Shown here: piece by piece, positions 20,551 through 32,864 of the stretch | Numbering within the stretch: the stretch's first letter is position 1 | Layout of the letters: each line of letters begins with the position of its first letter | Assembly: GCA_017562135.1 (NCBI GenBank) | Contig: QEYB01001189.1 | Location: 244,343 to 308,342 of the forward strand | Source: Dipylidium caninum | Lineage: Eukaryota; Platyhelminthes; Cestoda; Cyclophyllidea; Dipylidiidae | Length of the DNA: 64,000 bases | Direction: 5' to 3' | Made by a program: the position numbers and the translations under genes | The notes under the pieces: generated by a model | Told to the model about the DNA's origin: nothing | The model's database searches: none | Seen by the model: only the letters and a program-made list of their open reading frames with translations

Positions 20551-21396
20551 TGTATTTGAAAGCAGGTCTGTGGACTTCTTTTGCCAGTTGTCGTGGCTGT
20601 CGGCGTTTGTTGGAGGGGCAACTGACCTCGTGTGCACCAGAACGTCGTCTCGTCACTGTGGGCGAGAAGGCGGTAATGAGGGGGGGAATGGAGGTCGGGC
20701 ACTGGTATGGCCTATCAGTGGCTCTCTTTGCGGTCCGGTCGACTGAAAACGCCACGGCTTCTGGATGCGGGACAATGAGCAGGGGGTGGTGGTGAAACGG
20801 TGGGCTTTGAACGGCGGACGGTGGGGGACGTCTATATCGCGTCCGGGCTAGTCGCGTCCAAAAGTCCGGTTGTCGCATGTTAGCAGGACAGACGTCTCGA
20901 CCCAACAGCTGCACATGCGCAGAATACGGCAAACCGACTGGGCTAAACAAAAAATGAAGCCATCAAGCTGTCAAGCTTTTGACAACACCAACGTCGAGAG
21001 CGCGGGGGCAGGAGTAGAGGAGGAGGACATCAAAGGAGCGCATTTCATTCCAGCTATTGGAGTTTTGACGACGCAGAGGACTCGCTCCAAATTGAAAACA
21101 TATACAAACCTAGCAGACATACTCCTTTCTCTCCGTTTCCGCAATTCTCCTTCACCAGCGGATTGGCAGGTGTGAGAGATAGCCCGTCCTGTGGTGTACA
21201 GACAAAGCGTAAGAGCAGAAGAAGCTTTGGTTTGGTAGAAATGTTTCGAGGTGAGAGGAGAATGGAAGAGTGAATTTTCGAGTTGAAGAAGCACTGCTGT
21301 TATAAGGAGAAATACGGGCGTCATATGAGGAATGAGCGCTGTAAGAAGATATTTTTTGTGGGGAGAGCCATTTCCCACCTCTCACCTTCATCAACA
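20551..21396. other. No supported gene between H1 and C2
   Basis: A 101-codon plus-strand frame (20,870-21,175) and overlapping minus-strand frames have no recognisable domains and no second copy in the window. A TATATCGCG stretch near 20,833 is not convincing as a promoter. Confidence 0.45.
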
Positions 21397-22806
21397 CACA
21401 CGGACGCGTCCACTTATGAGATGGTGGAAGCGCCGCCCTTCCAGACGACCTGCTGAGCGCTCATGCCGCGCGAGCACTCCGAGGAGCCGCGATCGTCACT
21501 CACATGGATTGCGAGAGCACATCTCGCCTCTGTCTGCGCCGCATCGTTCAGCTGCAATCGCGTGGGCATATCAGCGCCGCCGTGACGATGAACCACGTTG
21601 CTTCCCGCTGTATTACTTGTAGTAGTCGGGTCCAGCCGTCACTGCCGCTACCACAACGACGACGCGCGAATGTGTGGGTGGGAAAGGCGCCTTTGTGGCA
21701 TAGCTGGAAACAAACACAGAAACATGCCTGGACGGAGGTGCACTTGCGAGGAGCATGTAGCCGGTTGAGGAAGCGGGTGGACTGCGGAATAATGGGCTAT
21801 AAAATAATGCGAAGAGAGGAGCATGAAGCTCTGGTTCAGCCAAACCCAACGTTGAGGTTCGGCGGCCGAATCGAGAGAACGGCTGACGACACAAGAATGG
21901 TGTAGTTCGACCCTGATGGCAGCTGGAGGCGGTGGGCGCGAGTCATTTCGTAGTGAGCTCTTGCTGCCTCTGAACGACGTGTTTGTATCGCTAACACTTA
22001 TGTGCAATTGTCCACGCTCTGGCGCGTCGTACAGTGCGACCTCGACGAAACTATGTGCCCATCCGTCGAGGTGACGACATCGGGACTGGACAGCAGAGTT
22101 GAGAGGCAGCGATCTCACGAAAAGACACACTTCACAATTCGGTGAAGGAGGAGGTGACCACGATCAAGTACTCAACTTCGCCGACCACGGGGTTTGGGTT
22201 GACTCTTCTGCTCAATGCCACTGGCCGACTCGCCCTTTCAAGCATTGCCAGCACTCTGACGTCATTCGACGACAGCCATGAGTTATGCATGATTATGCAT
22301 TGCTCCCCATTTTACGTGATTATACATTGCGACGTGTCATTCATCAGGCTGCACTGCCTTCAAGCCACCATCTTTGCCTACTGGCTTGCAGTGAGCATGG
22401 TGTCGCTGGCGAAAGGGCATATCGAGGCAGCGGCCTTGATGTAATGCAAGAAGGAGGAGGAGGAGGAGGAGGAAGATGAGTTGGTGACGAAGACGAGGGA
22501 GAAGGGGACTGGCTTCAGTATGAGCGCAAGGGAATGAAGAGTGAGGAAAACACGAATGGCGGTAAATGGCAGTCACACGGACACCAGCAGAAGCTGGGTT
22601 CATCGGTGGCCACGTTGATGTCGCTGGCAATAGGGCAACGGGGCCAGAAGAAATGGCTTCGGGTGTCTGTTCCCCGCACCATCGTGGGGGAGCAAATAGA
22701 GCTGTACGCTTGAAGACCCGATCATCCAATTTCTTCTGAGTTCATCCACATGGCTTCCAACTTGAATATCTCCGAGCAGAGTGTCAAATGGTTTTGCTGA
22801 GCCTGT
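21397..22806 (+). repeat. Block C, copy C2 (truncated)
   Basis: Direct copy of 14,222 to about 15,625. It breaks off at GCCTGTGAGGTACGGGGGG and joins block B2 immediately. C1 and C3 instead continue into block E. The join therefore removes block E and lies at a G run. Confidence 0.85.
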
Positions 22807-22814
22807 GAGGTACG

Positions 22815-23498
22815 GGGGGAAATCTTCACGATCTCGGCATGAGCCGCATTGGGGGATGTCAGAAGAATTTGAGCTGTAAACTCGACTGTGGGGAGAAAAG
22901 TTGATGCAGGCATAAGGACCCACGACAATTGAGTCGTCTGCAGACGGTGGGTGTTCCATACGGCGTGCTCGCGACAGCACTTAACAGATATCAAGGAGGG
23001 CAAAGTGGGATCTACTTGTCCCTCGTCGAGCCGCTGTTAATGGAAGCGGATTAGAATGAGAAGAACTTAACCCCCGTATTTGTGACCTAATGTTGCCTCA
23101 TACGTCATCCGCCAGGAATATGAATTTGCCTTGGCTGTATGCACTACAGTCTTCCGCCTAGATGCCACTTCACAACTCTTTCTACTACCCATGCTGTCGC
23201 AGTTCAGCACACTCTCGCACACCGACTGGTGAAGCATGAGGCGTGCAAGGAGTACGTCAAACGGCACCACACTGCTGACATCTCGTCCCGCATACACCAG
23301 GAGGCCTGCCCACTCGTCCCGCCCTCGCTCGCTATGAAAGCAGTGATACACACATGCACACACCGCTGGCAAGCAGTATATCCAAACGACGCAGTGAAAT
23401 CGTGTCAACCTCCTCCTGCTTGCAAAGCTCACGAGAGCGTGAGCTGACACACTTTTGTTTTCAACGCTCTCCCAATAGCATCCTTATTCCCTTTCACA
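22815..23498 (+). repeat. Block B, copy B2
   Basis: Direct copy of B1 from the AAATCTTCACGATCTCGG stretch to CCCTTTCACA. At about 23,498 it joins a diverged fragment of block C rather than the NPC1-bearing DNA that follows B1. Overlapping frames on both strands are not supported as genes. Confidence 0.85.
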
Positions 23499-23800
23499 AG
23501 AGCACATCTCGCCTCTGTCTGCGCCGCATCGTTCAGCTGCAAATCACGTGGGGCATATCAGCGCCGCCGTGACGATGACCACGTTACTTTCCGATGTACT
23601 CCGTGTAGTCGGGTCCACCCGCTACTGCCGCTACCACAACGACTCAAGGATATGAGTGGGAAGGGCGCATTGTATGGCGTAGCTGGAAACAGGCACAGAA
23701 CATGCCTGGACGGAGGTGCGCTTTCGAGGAGCATTTAGCTAGTGGAGGAAGCAGGTAGACTCCGGAGTAATGAGCTATAAAATAATGCCTGTGAACATTC
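23499..23800 (+). repeat. Diverged block C fragment
   Basis: From AGAGCACATCTCGCCTCTG onward this aligns with 14,342-14,640 with many more differences than C2 shows, including the retained TATAAAA at 23,776. It is an older duplicate of the same block, now joined to B2 on one side and an R1 repeat on the other. Confidence 0.7.
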
Positions 23801-23839
23801 GCGGGCAGCGTACGCGGCACCGAAATAGAGTGGGAGATC

Positions 23840-23955
23840 GAGAGGAAGAGAGCTATGTTAGGCGAGCAGAAGGCGAGAGTGAAATGGCCTTCCTATCCTT
23901 CTCTCCACGTGAATGCCGCTTAGTGTTCCTCACCACTACTTCCTGTTTGCTCCGA
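23840..23955 (+). repeat. Dispersed repeat R1, copy at 23.9 kb
   Basis: Landmarks AGAGCTATGTTAGGCGAGC, AGAAGGCGAGAGTGAAATGG and GTGAATGCCGCTTAGTG follow the order seen at 6.7 and 10.1 kb. Confidence 0.55.
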
Positions 23956-24239
23956 AGGGGCACTGCACGATAGACTTCCCCTCCTCCAGCGAATCTTTTA
24001 CCTTCCTCGGCCATGCCGACTGCATCAAGGGGAATGTGCCGTTGGCGTCAATGTCGGAGAGGTGGACGGACGAGGAAGTCATACCCGCCCTCGACTGAGG
24101 AGAAATAGGCTGAGGGCGGAGGTTTGTCCTCATCACATGTCGCTTTTGTCTGGCGCGTTTTACAAGGCCTTTGCCCCACTGTGCCACTTACTTTTGCCTA
24201 AAGTGCCACATGAACTCCTGACGTAAGAATCTCAGCGCC
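23956..24239. other. Short unique stretch with an unassigned open frame
   Basis: A 61-codon plus-strand frame (23,913-24,098) ends FLGHADCIKGNVPLASMSER and on to a stop. It looks more protein-like than its neighbours but matches no family I recognise and has no copy in the window. Splice sites are not evident. Confidence 0.3.
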
Positions 24240-24602
24240 AGATCGGTCTCTGTGGCCTAAGGCTGCCGATGCTTCGCGCACCAAGTGTTTACCCGTCGGC
24301 GAAGAAACCGTGTAGTAGTGGCCGACTATCCTCGTCAGGAGGTTTGTTCACACTTCACGCCCACCACGAAGTCCGGCTTCACGCTGAATGATTACGTATT
24401 ACTTGTCGCCGGCAGACGGTTGTAACGAGTGATCTCACCTGCATCCAGCGAGAAGGCCGAAGCAAGTAGGGGAGTGCGTGGCACTCGGAGGACCACATGT
24501 TCGTAGGGGGCTCCTGTGGTCGCCTCAGGCGACAACGAGGATAGCACTTTGAGCCTTACCTTTCCACTGAGACAAAAATAGCGTAGGAAGCACTTCATAG
24601 CC
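24240..24602 (-). repeat. Block D, inverted copy
   Basis: Reverse complement of 35,520-35,860, also found at 46,731-47,070 (plus) and 59,130-59,480 (minus). In the plus orientation it has GGAAAGGTAAGG and ATGCAGGTGAGATCAC, two donor-like sites around an open stretch reading SPEATTGAPYEHVVLRVPR. The frame is kept in the four copies apart from single-base indels. No family is recognised. Confidence 0.8.
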
Positions 24603-26520
24603 ATGAGGGACGAGAAAACTGGTCGTCACACCGTGGGTCGCAGCAGGTCGAGGCGCCTTTGTTCCCCTTGGGTTGGGCGACGATTAATTGCCCTCCCGCG
24701 GCGAATACAAAACTACTTCATACATTTCCGAATAGACTGTGCACAAGAAAACATTCCTGTCGGATAGCTAGAACTGGTTGCCAACCCAAGGAAAGTTGTG
24801 CCTCAATCTTGGAAAGCTCAACGGACCCACAGCCCACTCTTGCCTGTCCGCGTGGAGGGGAGGACAGAGGAGAGGAGGGGAGGCAAAGGGATAGCGAAAG
24901 GGGAAGGGAAAGCCGGTGCCCCTTAAACAAGTAGCCGGTCTGCCTACGAACCGCTGGGCTGTTTCCGCGCTGCTGTCGTCTGGTCGCAAGCGGTGGCAGC
25001 TGTTGCAATGCCTGCAATGCCAGTGTTTACTCCGAGTACACAGTGAAAGGGGAAAAACTCCCGGCCCTTTGCGCCGCGGTTTAGCGGTGCTGATGATCTG
25101 AAACAGTAGGGCACGGCCATGGAATGGCGCGGTGGCCGCCCACACGGCAGCAGCACGGGAGTGGCTGTACCGACACGATTCCCGCGGGAGGCGAGCAAAT
25201 GTTGAGCCACATTTGTTCTCACAGGACACTGCCTAAGGGTGCACTTCTTCCTCCGTACTTCACAGGCTCGGCAAACCATTTCGCACTTTGCTCGGAGATA
25301 TTCAAGTTGGAAGCCATGTGGATGAACTCAGAAGAAATTGGATGATCGGGTCTTCAAGCGTACAGCTCTATTTGCTCCCCCACGATGGTGCGGGGAACAG
25401 ACACCCGAAGCCATTTCTTCTGGCCCCGTTGCCCTATTGCCAGCGACATCAACGTGGCCACCGATGAACCCAGCTTCTGCTGGTGTCCGTGTGACTGCCA
25501 TTTACCGCCATTCGTGTTTTCCTCACTCTTCATTCCCTTGCGCTCATACTGAAGCCAGTCCCCTTCTCCCTCGTCTTCGTCACCAACTCATCTTCCTCCT
25601 CCTTCTTGCATTACATCAAGGCCGCTGCCTCGATATGCCCTTTCGCCAGCGACACCATGCTCACTGCAAGCCAGTAGGCAAAGATGGTGGCTTGAAGCAG
25701 TGCAGCCTGATGAATGACACGTCGCAATGTATAATCACGTAAAATGGGGAGCAATGCATAATCATGCATAACTCATGGCTGTCGTCGAATGACGTCAGAG
25801 TGCTGGCAATGCTTGAAAGGCGAGTCGGCCAGTGGCATTGAGCAGAAGAGTCAACCAAACCCCGTGGTCGGCGAAGTTGAGTACTTGATCGTGGTCACCT
25901 CCTCCTTCACCGAATTGTGAAGTGTGTCTTTTCGTGAGATCGCTGCCTCTCAACTCTGCTGTCCAGTCCGATGTCGTCACCTCGACGGATGGGCACATAG
26001 TTTCGTCGAGGTCGCACTGTACGACGCGCCAGAGCGTGGACAATTGCACATAAGTGTAGCGATACAAACACGTCGTTCAGAGGCAGCAAGAGCTCACTAC
26101 GAAATGACTCCGCGCCCACCGCCTCCAGCTGCCATCAGGGTCGAACTACACCATCTTGTGTCGTCAGCCGTTCTCTCGATTCGGCCGCCGAACCTCAACG
26201 TTGGGTTTGGCTGAACCAGAGCTTCATGCTCCTCTCTTCGGCATTATTTTATAGCCCATTATTCCGCAGTCCACCCGCTTCCTCAACCGGCTACATGCTC
26301 CTCGCAAGTGCACCTCCGTCCAGGCATGTTCTGTGTTTGTTTCCAGCTATGCCACAAAGGCGCCTTTCCCACCCACACATTCGCGCGTCGTCGTTGTGGT
26401 AGCGGCAGTGACGGCTGGACCCGACTACTACAAGTAATACAGCGGGAAGCAACGTGGTCATCGTCACGGCGGCGCTGATATGCCCACGCGATTGCAGCTG
26501 AACGATGCGGCGCAGACAGA
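24603..26520 (-). repeat. Block C/E, copy C3 (inverted)
   Basis: Reverse complement of 14,345-16,291, including block E (24,603-25,310). Together with C1 it forms an inverted pair centred near 20.4 kb. Its block E continues into block D just as in the palindrome, whereas C1 stops at the D border. Confidence 0.85.
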
Positions 26521-26604
26521 GGCGAGATGTGCTCTCGCAAATGGTGCGGCGAGGAATTGGACGAGAGATTGGAAGTGAAGGGTTTGCGTGTGTCTCGTGA
26601 GCGT
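26521..26604. other. Join between C3 and B3
   Basis: Contains a piece of the DNA normally found just upstream of block C (about 14,160-14,195, inverted), with roughly 140 bases of block C missing between. This is a scar of an internal deletion or a template jump. Confidence 0.55.
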
Positions 26605-27283
26605 TCTACATGTGTCAGCTCACGCTCTCGTGAGCTTTGCAAGCAGGAGGAGGTTGACACGATTTCACTGCGTCGTTTGGATATACTGCTTGCCAGCGGT
26701 GTGTGCATGTGTGTATCACTGCTTTCATAGCGAGCGAGGGCGGGACGAGTGGGCAGGGTCTTGGTGTATGAGGGGCGAGATGTCGGCAGTGTGGTGCGAT
26801 TTGACGTACTCTTTACACGCCTCATCATTCACCAGTCGGTGTCCGAGAGTATGCTGAACTGTAACAGGATGGGGAGAGATAGTTGTGAAGTGGCTTTTAG
26901 GCAGAAGACTGTAGTACATACAGCCAAGGCAAATTCATACTCATGGTGGATGACGTACAAGGCAACACTAGGTCACAAATACGGGGGTTAAGTTCTTCTC
27001 ATTCTAATCCGCTTCCATTAACAGCGGCTCGACGAGGACAAGTAGATCCCACTTTGCCCTCCTTGATATCTGTTAAGTGCTGTCGCGAGCACGCCGTATG
27101 GAACACCCACCGTCTGCAGACGACTCAATTGTCGTGGGTCCTTACACCTGCCTGCATCAACTTTTCTCCCCACAGTCGAGTTTTCAGCTCAAATTCTTCT
27201 GACATCCCCCAATGCGGCTCATGCCGAGATCGTGAAGATTTCCCCCCGCCCCCCCTGCCCCCCTTTTGGACGCCTGAGCAAAA
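26605..27283 (-). repeat. Block B, copy B3 (inverted)
   Basis: Reverse complement of 12,236-12,890, ending in the C-rich stretch matching the G-rich start of B1. It is somewhat more diverged from B1 than B2 is, for example AGTCACACCA-type changes around 26,800 and AGGATGGGGAGAGA near 26,866. Confidence 0.8.
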
Positions 27284-28415
27284 GAACGTCCCAACGCGAG
27301 TATTCTTAAATTAACAGTGACCGAGTTAGCAGCTGCGACGCCTTCCCGTCCACACATTCTCCCTCGCTCTCCCATTTCCACAATGTACTCAGTGAATTTG
27401 TTTCCCTGGCGAAACTATTGTGTGATCTCGCAGAGCTGACACGTCGCGAACCCATTCAGCTCGGACGACTAAGTGCAGGCGATTCGAAGCTCAGGTTTAC
27501 AGGAAGGCGACGAGTTTTCAACTCCGTTATATGGCAGGACCACTTGAAGGACACGTGTAGTTAACTGGAAGGAAAATTTTATGGCGAAATAGAAGTGGGG
27601 TTGCTGTTCTGAAGTATGCGCCTGTCCTGCTCTCCTTGTCACCGAGTTGCGCAAAGTCCAGATGCCAATGCAGACATTGACGGATAGAGTCAGAGAAGCA
27701 GCCAATTCACTTGTGATGCATACATCAGCCAGAAATGCTGACAATCTCTTGTTTTTGGCCACCTTACCGCACCGCACCGCACCATGACCTTCGAACCTGT
27801 CGAGCCATTGCGTCTCCAACGTGGTGGGGCCGATGCTTTATGAAGTGATGGAGTTGCCATGAGGAGGGTTCATTCGGAGCTGTCAGTGAGTAGTAGTGGA
27901 GACTACTGAGTGGCATTTGGAAGGGTGATGAGGAGAGGAGCTTCGTCTCACTCCGCCCCCACTTAGTCCACCGTGCTCATCTAACACAGCTCTCTCTGAC
28001 TTCCTCCCATCTGTTATCTCTGGCCCTCCTCCCTTTGATGTTCGCGCCTTAGCAAGGTGACGGAGGCGGTGCCACCTATGTAGTCTGCTAACGCCCCCAA
28101 GTGATATGTCGTTTGCTATGCGATCCCTGACTCTTGCTGCTGCCATTCTTCTGCCTTTCGTCACCGGAGTAAGGGTGTGGGTGTGGGTGTGCGAGACTGG
28201 GAGGAAGCGAGGTGATAATTTCGCCTCCAAGGGAAGAACCAAGGGTCAGTGGCCATTGGAGCTACCACAATCTGGCTGCCACAAATTCAGAAGGCGAAAG
28301 GTTCTCTCCCCACTGTAGCACAAGCCACGTGAAACAGTCTGCTTGGCATCAGAGTCATCGGCATAGAAGTGTCACCTTCTCGCACTCCACGATGCCTATC
28401 AAATCACCCGACTGC
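27284..28415. other. No supported gene
   Basis: Overlapping frames of 115-120 codons on the minus strand are without recognisable features. A GTGTGGGTGTGGG run is at 28,174-28,192. The region is unique in the window. Confidence 0.45.
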
Positions 28416-28419
28416 AATT

Positions 28420-29070
28420 GGCCTCGCATTCGAATGGCAATGGAAATGGTGGCGTTTGAGGTGACAATCCAGTCCCCGGTAACCACACAACAACTCTGCG
28501 TGCTCTCCTCTTCCACACCAATTACTGCTCCACATTTTCTGCGCCTTCAACAACACACTTAATGTGATAGTTGTAATTTTATGTGGTGTTGAATGCGGTC
28601 TCAGCACACCGTGGCAACACCTGGTGACTCCCTTTTCCACCGGTCTCCGTTCTTTGTTTTAACGAGCACTGCATTGTGCACGAGGCTTTGTCAACTGAAG
28701 CAAATCGCTCGACGAGGTCTTCCTGTCGTGTGTTTCCTCGTAGCGACTGCAGTCATTGCACCCCTTCTCGCAAGGAGACCCAAATGAGGTTGAAATCGTG
28801 GTTGACGAGGCCGACAGTTACGTGTATGGGTAAGAGAGCGGAAAACAGCAGAGTCAGCCGTGAATGCTGATGCACATGTGTTGGTGGACAACTCGTGCAT
28901 TCTCCGAGTTGCCCAATGGTCTTGTCATTTCGATGCCACTGCTCTGTCTCTTGCCTCCTTTTAGATTTGTGCCTTCGACATGACAGATTGTGTTGCACCG
29001 CGGCTGTACAGACGTGTATTATGACGACGGAAGAGAAAACAAAGCGTGGGAGGAGTGAAAGGAAGGAAAT
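28420..29070 (+). repeat. Dispersed repeat R, most complete diverged copy
   Basis: Its first 300 bases align with 11,217-11,520 (block A), its middle with 32,030-32,160 and 6,890-7,040, and its later part with the inverse of 2,060-2,480. It links all members of the family and shows the order of their parts. Plus-strand frames of 64-70 codons are not kept in the relatives. Confidence 0.6.
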
Positions 29071-31479
29071 GTGGATTACGTGGGTGGCTGATTGGTAGGC
29101 CCCTCCACTGTTCATCTCGACCTCAACCTCGTTTGTCTACTACGAACGAAACTCACAACGCTTCAAATAACAATGAGGAGGAGTTAGGCCAACATCATAA
29201 CTGCTCGTCATTTCTCTCTCCTTCTTGCCGAGTAGCCAAGTGACTTTTTGCCTCATCCTCAGGTCCATGTTAAACTTCACTGGTCGGCCGATGAGGGGAG
29301 CGAGAGGCCCCCATTTCTCAATTCGCATCAACGAAACTTGGCCATTCCACTTTCTCTTCCTTGTCTGCAAGTCCTCCTTGCTGAAGCAACAGTGTTGCGG
29401 CAAGTGCAGGTGCAGCGACTCATGCGTCCAGTTTGCTGGGGAGATGCTAACTTACGAGACAGCCATTGTCGTAGGTGATTTGGCAACGACGCTTCTCCGT
29501 GGAGAATTCTCTCCTTGTGCGTGATGACGATGTCCCTATCGCCTCCTCCATTCATTCTTTCCACGAAAACCATGGCATCTTCTCTCTATCAGCCTCATCC
29601 TACAGCATTACCCACGACTTCAAACTCCTCGTTCATCGCAGTATTTCGTATTGATGAAAGCATTATTTTGCCGAGTTTCGCACTGTTGCAAATACTATTA
29701 TGCACATTAGAGTGCGGTTCATAGCAGAGCGAATACAGCTCCATCTACGTGATCCACTGACTAACAGGTATGCCACCAAGTTGATGATTTTATGTTAGGC
29801 AATGCCTTTGCATTTACTGCCTAGTCAAACTTAAGCCTCGCAATTTAACCCTCGATGTCTCAAGTTCTTGCCAGCCCGCGATGTCTTGACCGGAGGTGGA
29901 AGTGAAATGTGCGCAAACATGGAGAAATGCGTGCCCAAGATCTTCTTAGCGTACGCAGTGTATCATGAGCAAAATGTGAGGGGTTGCGAACTCTGCGGTT
30001 TGGTGGATAAAGGCACATGGGCACTCCCTTTCTCTCTCTCCCTCCCCCTAGCTCCGCTTCAGCCACAGTGTCTCACTCTGCCTCGTGTGCAGTCGCCAAC
30101 TCTGCAGTGCCTGTAACGGCGACATGAGCACTTGCTGAGTCACACGTGGGCGCAAACGCTCCAACAACACTGTTGAGGGCCAAGTTGACCTCACCAATGC
30201 CCCCTTGCTGCAGTACGATTAGATGGAGAGTGCAGAGGAAAGGGGCCAGTGTGAGGAGCGAGGTGGGAGGAGGGCGGAAGCAGGGGTAGGCCAGTGGAAA
30301 TGGCGTAGTTCTCTAATCTTTCCTTTTTCCCCACCCTACTACTTACTTTCGTGTGTTTCTCCACGCCTCCCTTCTTTCATGGTCTCCCTTCACCCTCCCT
30401 TTACCTCTCTTCTCCCAACTACCCCTCCCCCCTGCGAACCCCATTCACGCCTCCTTCCATTCACCCCCTCGTACATTCATCCATCCACGCAAATGTCTAC
30501 GCTTTGTTCCACTGGCTCTTCACCTCGCATTCTTCTTCTCGACGTGTGAAGCCAAGAACGAGGATGAGGAGGAGAGCGCGATGGAACTATGTCGAGGGTG
30601 TGTGTGTGTGTGTGCGTGCGTGTGTGTGACCTCCGTTTGGAGACAGACTGATTTCACACCGGCATAGCCTCGGTTCCAACATTCGCAGTCACCGTGTTGA
30701 GGGCAGTGAGGTATGGGGAGCAGGAGAAAGAGGAGAAGTAGTAGGAGTAGGAGAATGGGAACGGAGAGGCGAGGCGAGGCGATGCGATGCGCAGCGAAGC
30801 GAAGCGAGGGTTACCAGGCGAGGCGAGATGTCTTTTACCATGGACGGTTGCCGAGTAGTCAACCGAGGTGCTGGGCGATGCCAATACCGATAGACGAATA
30901 GTGAAGGGCAGAGTCTGCACCTGCCTCGCCCCATTGGTCAATACACGCGCACCTATGGCGAAGTCGAGGTTTGTCAGTGCAGAGGTAAGGTCACGCCGAT
31001 TAAAGGAGGAGAGAGTGTCGAACGAAAGGTGGTGGGTCGGGTGTCGCTGAGCACCGCGGCATCCAGTGTTATGTGTCGCAACGTTGTGTTGGACGGCTGC
31101 TCCGCGGAGAGTGATTCGCCTTTTCTCTCAACTCATGCTCAGTAAGAAGTGGCATCACCAACATGCCAGAAGAACATACGTCCTCAGTTGGCATCCCATC
31201 ACATCAGAGAAACATTGTCTCCACTCTCTCGCCTTCGCGTCTACAACACCAGGTCCATCGCTCAATCGCTCCATCAGTCGCTCTCGCATGCAGCTGCCAT
31301 GCATGATGGCTGTCAGAGGTGAGACCCATCCGCCCGACGCCAATGCAAACATTGGAGGTAGAGAGTGGGTCGCGAGGGCGTCTGTCTCGTCTTCAGCCTC
31401 CCGCAGTCGTCCAAATGGGAATTAACGGAAGATAGCGATGTGCCCCTATGAACACGTAACTTCGAGTTCGTGAGGGGAT
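29071..31479. other. Gene-poor stretch with simple repeats
   Basis: No supported gene. The longest plus-strand frames (30,223-30,667) translate a pyrimidine-rich tract as S/P/L-rich low complexity. Simple repeats are a GT tract at 30,598-30,629 and GCGAG/GCGAA/GCGAT pentamers at 30,766-30,809. The sequence is not duplicated elsewhere in the window. Confidence 0.5.
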
Positions 31480-32330
31480 ATGTGACGCTGCTAGTGCTGC
31501 TGCTGCTACTGCTGTTGTTGTAGTTGTAGTTGCCGTTGATGACATGTCCTCATCTTACGCACATATTTGCCGTCAACTCGAACTGGCGGTGATGACGAGA
31601 ATCACTCAAACATCTCCTCTGACTTCCACGCCGGATAAGGGGGAAGTGAGCATCTCGGAAGGGAAGAGTCTTCTATTGGGTGCGGACAAGGACACACGAG
31701 TGGAGAGTGGACAGTGTTGGCAACTACGATAGCGAGAGGAAGGCTTTCACTTGCTTCACCACGGATACGACGATGGGCTCGAGCCAGCGGGAAATCGAGA
31801 CGAAGGTGTAGTGGGAAATCAAGTGTGTGGGTGTGAGATAGGCACAATATCACAGCAACTCTGTCTGTGAGCACAAGCATTCGTCGCCGTCTCACTTGAG
31901 AGGCACGCACATGGGGCAATCGACGTGGACTCAGTTCATCCAATCCATCAGTATTTGTCGAGACGAAGTGAAGCTGGACATGTGACACATCTCTCCGTCC
32001 CGCCACTTGTGCACGTGCTCCACTTTACGCAGGTGTGTTTTCGTTGTTTTCTTTACTGTCGACGGGGTTGTATGCGAGGCAGTGGCAACAGTATCAAATC
32101 GCTCGACCAGGTCTCCTTGTCGTTGACACCTTCGAGGCTCGAGTCATTGCACACAGATACACGAGTAGAAATCAGTTAGTTTGAACTCGTCTTTCGGGAA
32201 GACGATTGCGCGTAGCAGCCTCGCATTCAGCGTGTTGCCCAATCTTCTTTTCACGCTGCTCCATTGCTCCGTGCGTCTCTTTCCCCCAGACCTGTGTCTT
32301 CGACACCACTCACAACATGAAGGCGAGTGA

Positions 32331-32561
32331 AAACACAGACTGTGGAAGAAGACAGAGGCGCGGCCGCCGAGCTTCTTCTCCCCATCGTGCTGCCCAATGC
32401 GCATTCTGGTGGATCATGTGGAGACGTGTAGGGGCGGCGAGAAGCATCACATGCTCTGTTGCGCTTCGCCTCGAGAAATACGGATGCACTGGAGAGACTG
32501 CTTCGACCACGACTGCACCATGTCCGGGCCTCTGAATCGAAGTTGCCACAAGCGCAGGTGA
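32331..32561 (+). pseudogene. Decayed TAZ zinc-finger fragment
   Basis: A frame open from 32,331 to TGA at 32,561 encodes CCPMRILVDHVETC, then GEKHHMLCC, REIRMHWRDCFDHDC and TMSGPL. It aligns with residues 171-220 of the 7.2-kb TAZ protein. The spacing H-x3-C, C-x8-H, H-x3-C and C-x4-C is kept. Two ligands are changed: the middle Cys of the first site is His, and the last Cys of the second site is Ser (C-x2-S). The acidic and Thr/Pro-rich N-terminal parts are missing and no ATG lies in frame. DNA 200-330 bases upstream matches the 5' flank of the intact TAZ gene (6,890-7,040), so this is a duplicate with an internal deletion. The His might still bind zinc, but the Ser should not. It is probably a pseudogene. 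Confidence 0.65.
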
Positions 32562-32864
32562 TCACAGACACCGAGTAGCTGTGATATTCGCACATCTCTC
32601 ATCCACAGACTTGGTATCCAACCGCACTCCCGTGTGGATTCCCGATTACACGAGCCTATCCTCGTCTCTGTGGTGAGGCAAGTGACAGCTTACCTCTCCC
32701 GAAGTCAGTTTCCCACCATCCCTACCGCCCTCTTACGTGTACTTGTTTACACAGAATGGAATACACTTCGGTGACGAGATAAACTCTTGCCTCCTTCCCC
32801 TCCCATATGTTAGACGGGCGCCAATTATTGTCGTCCTAATCACCATTGGCATTGCAGTACAATC

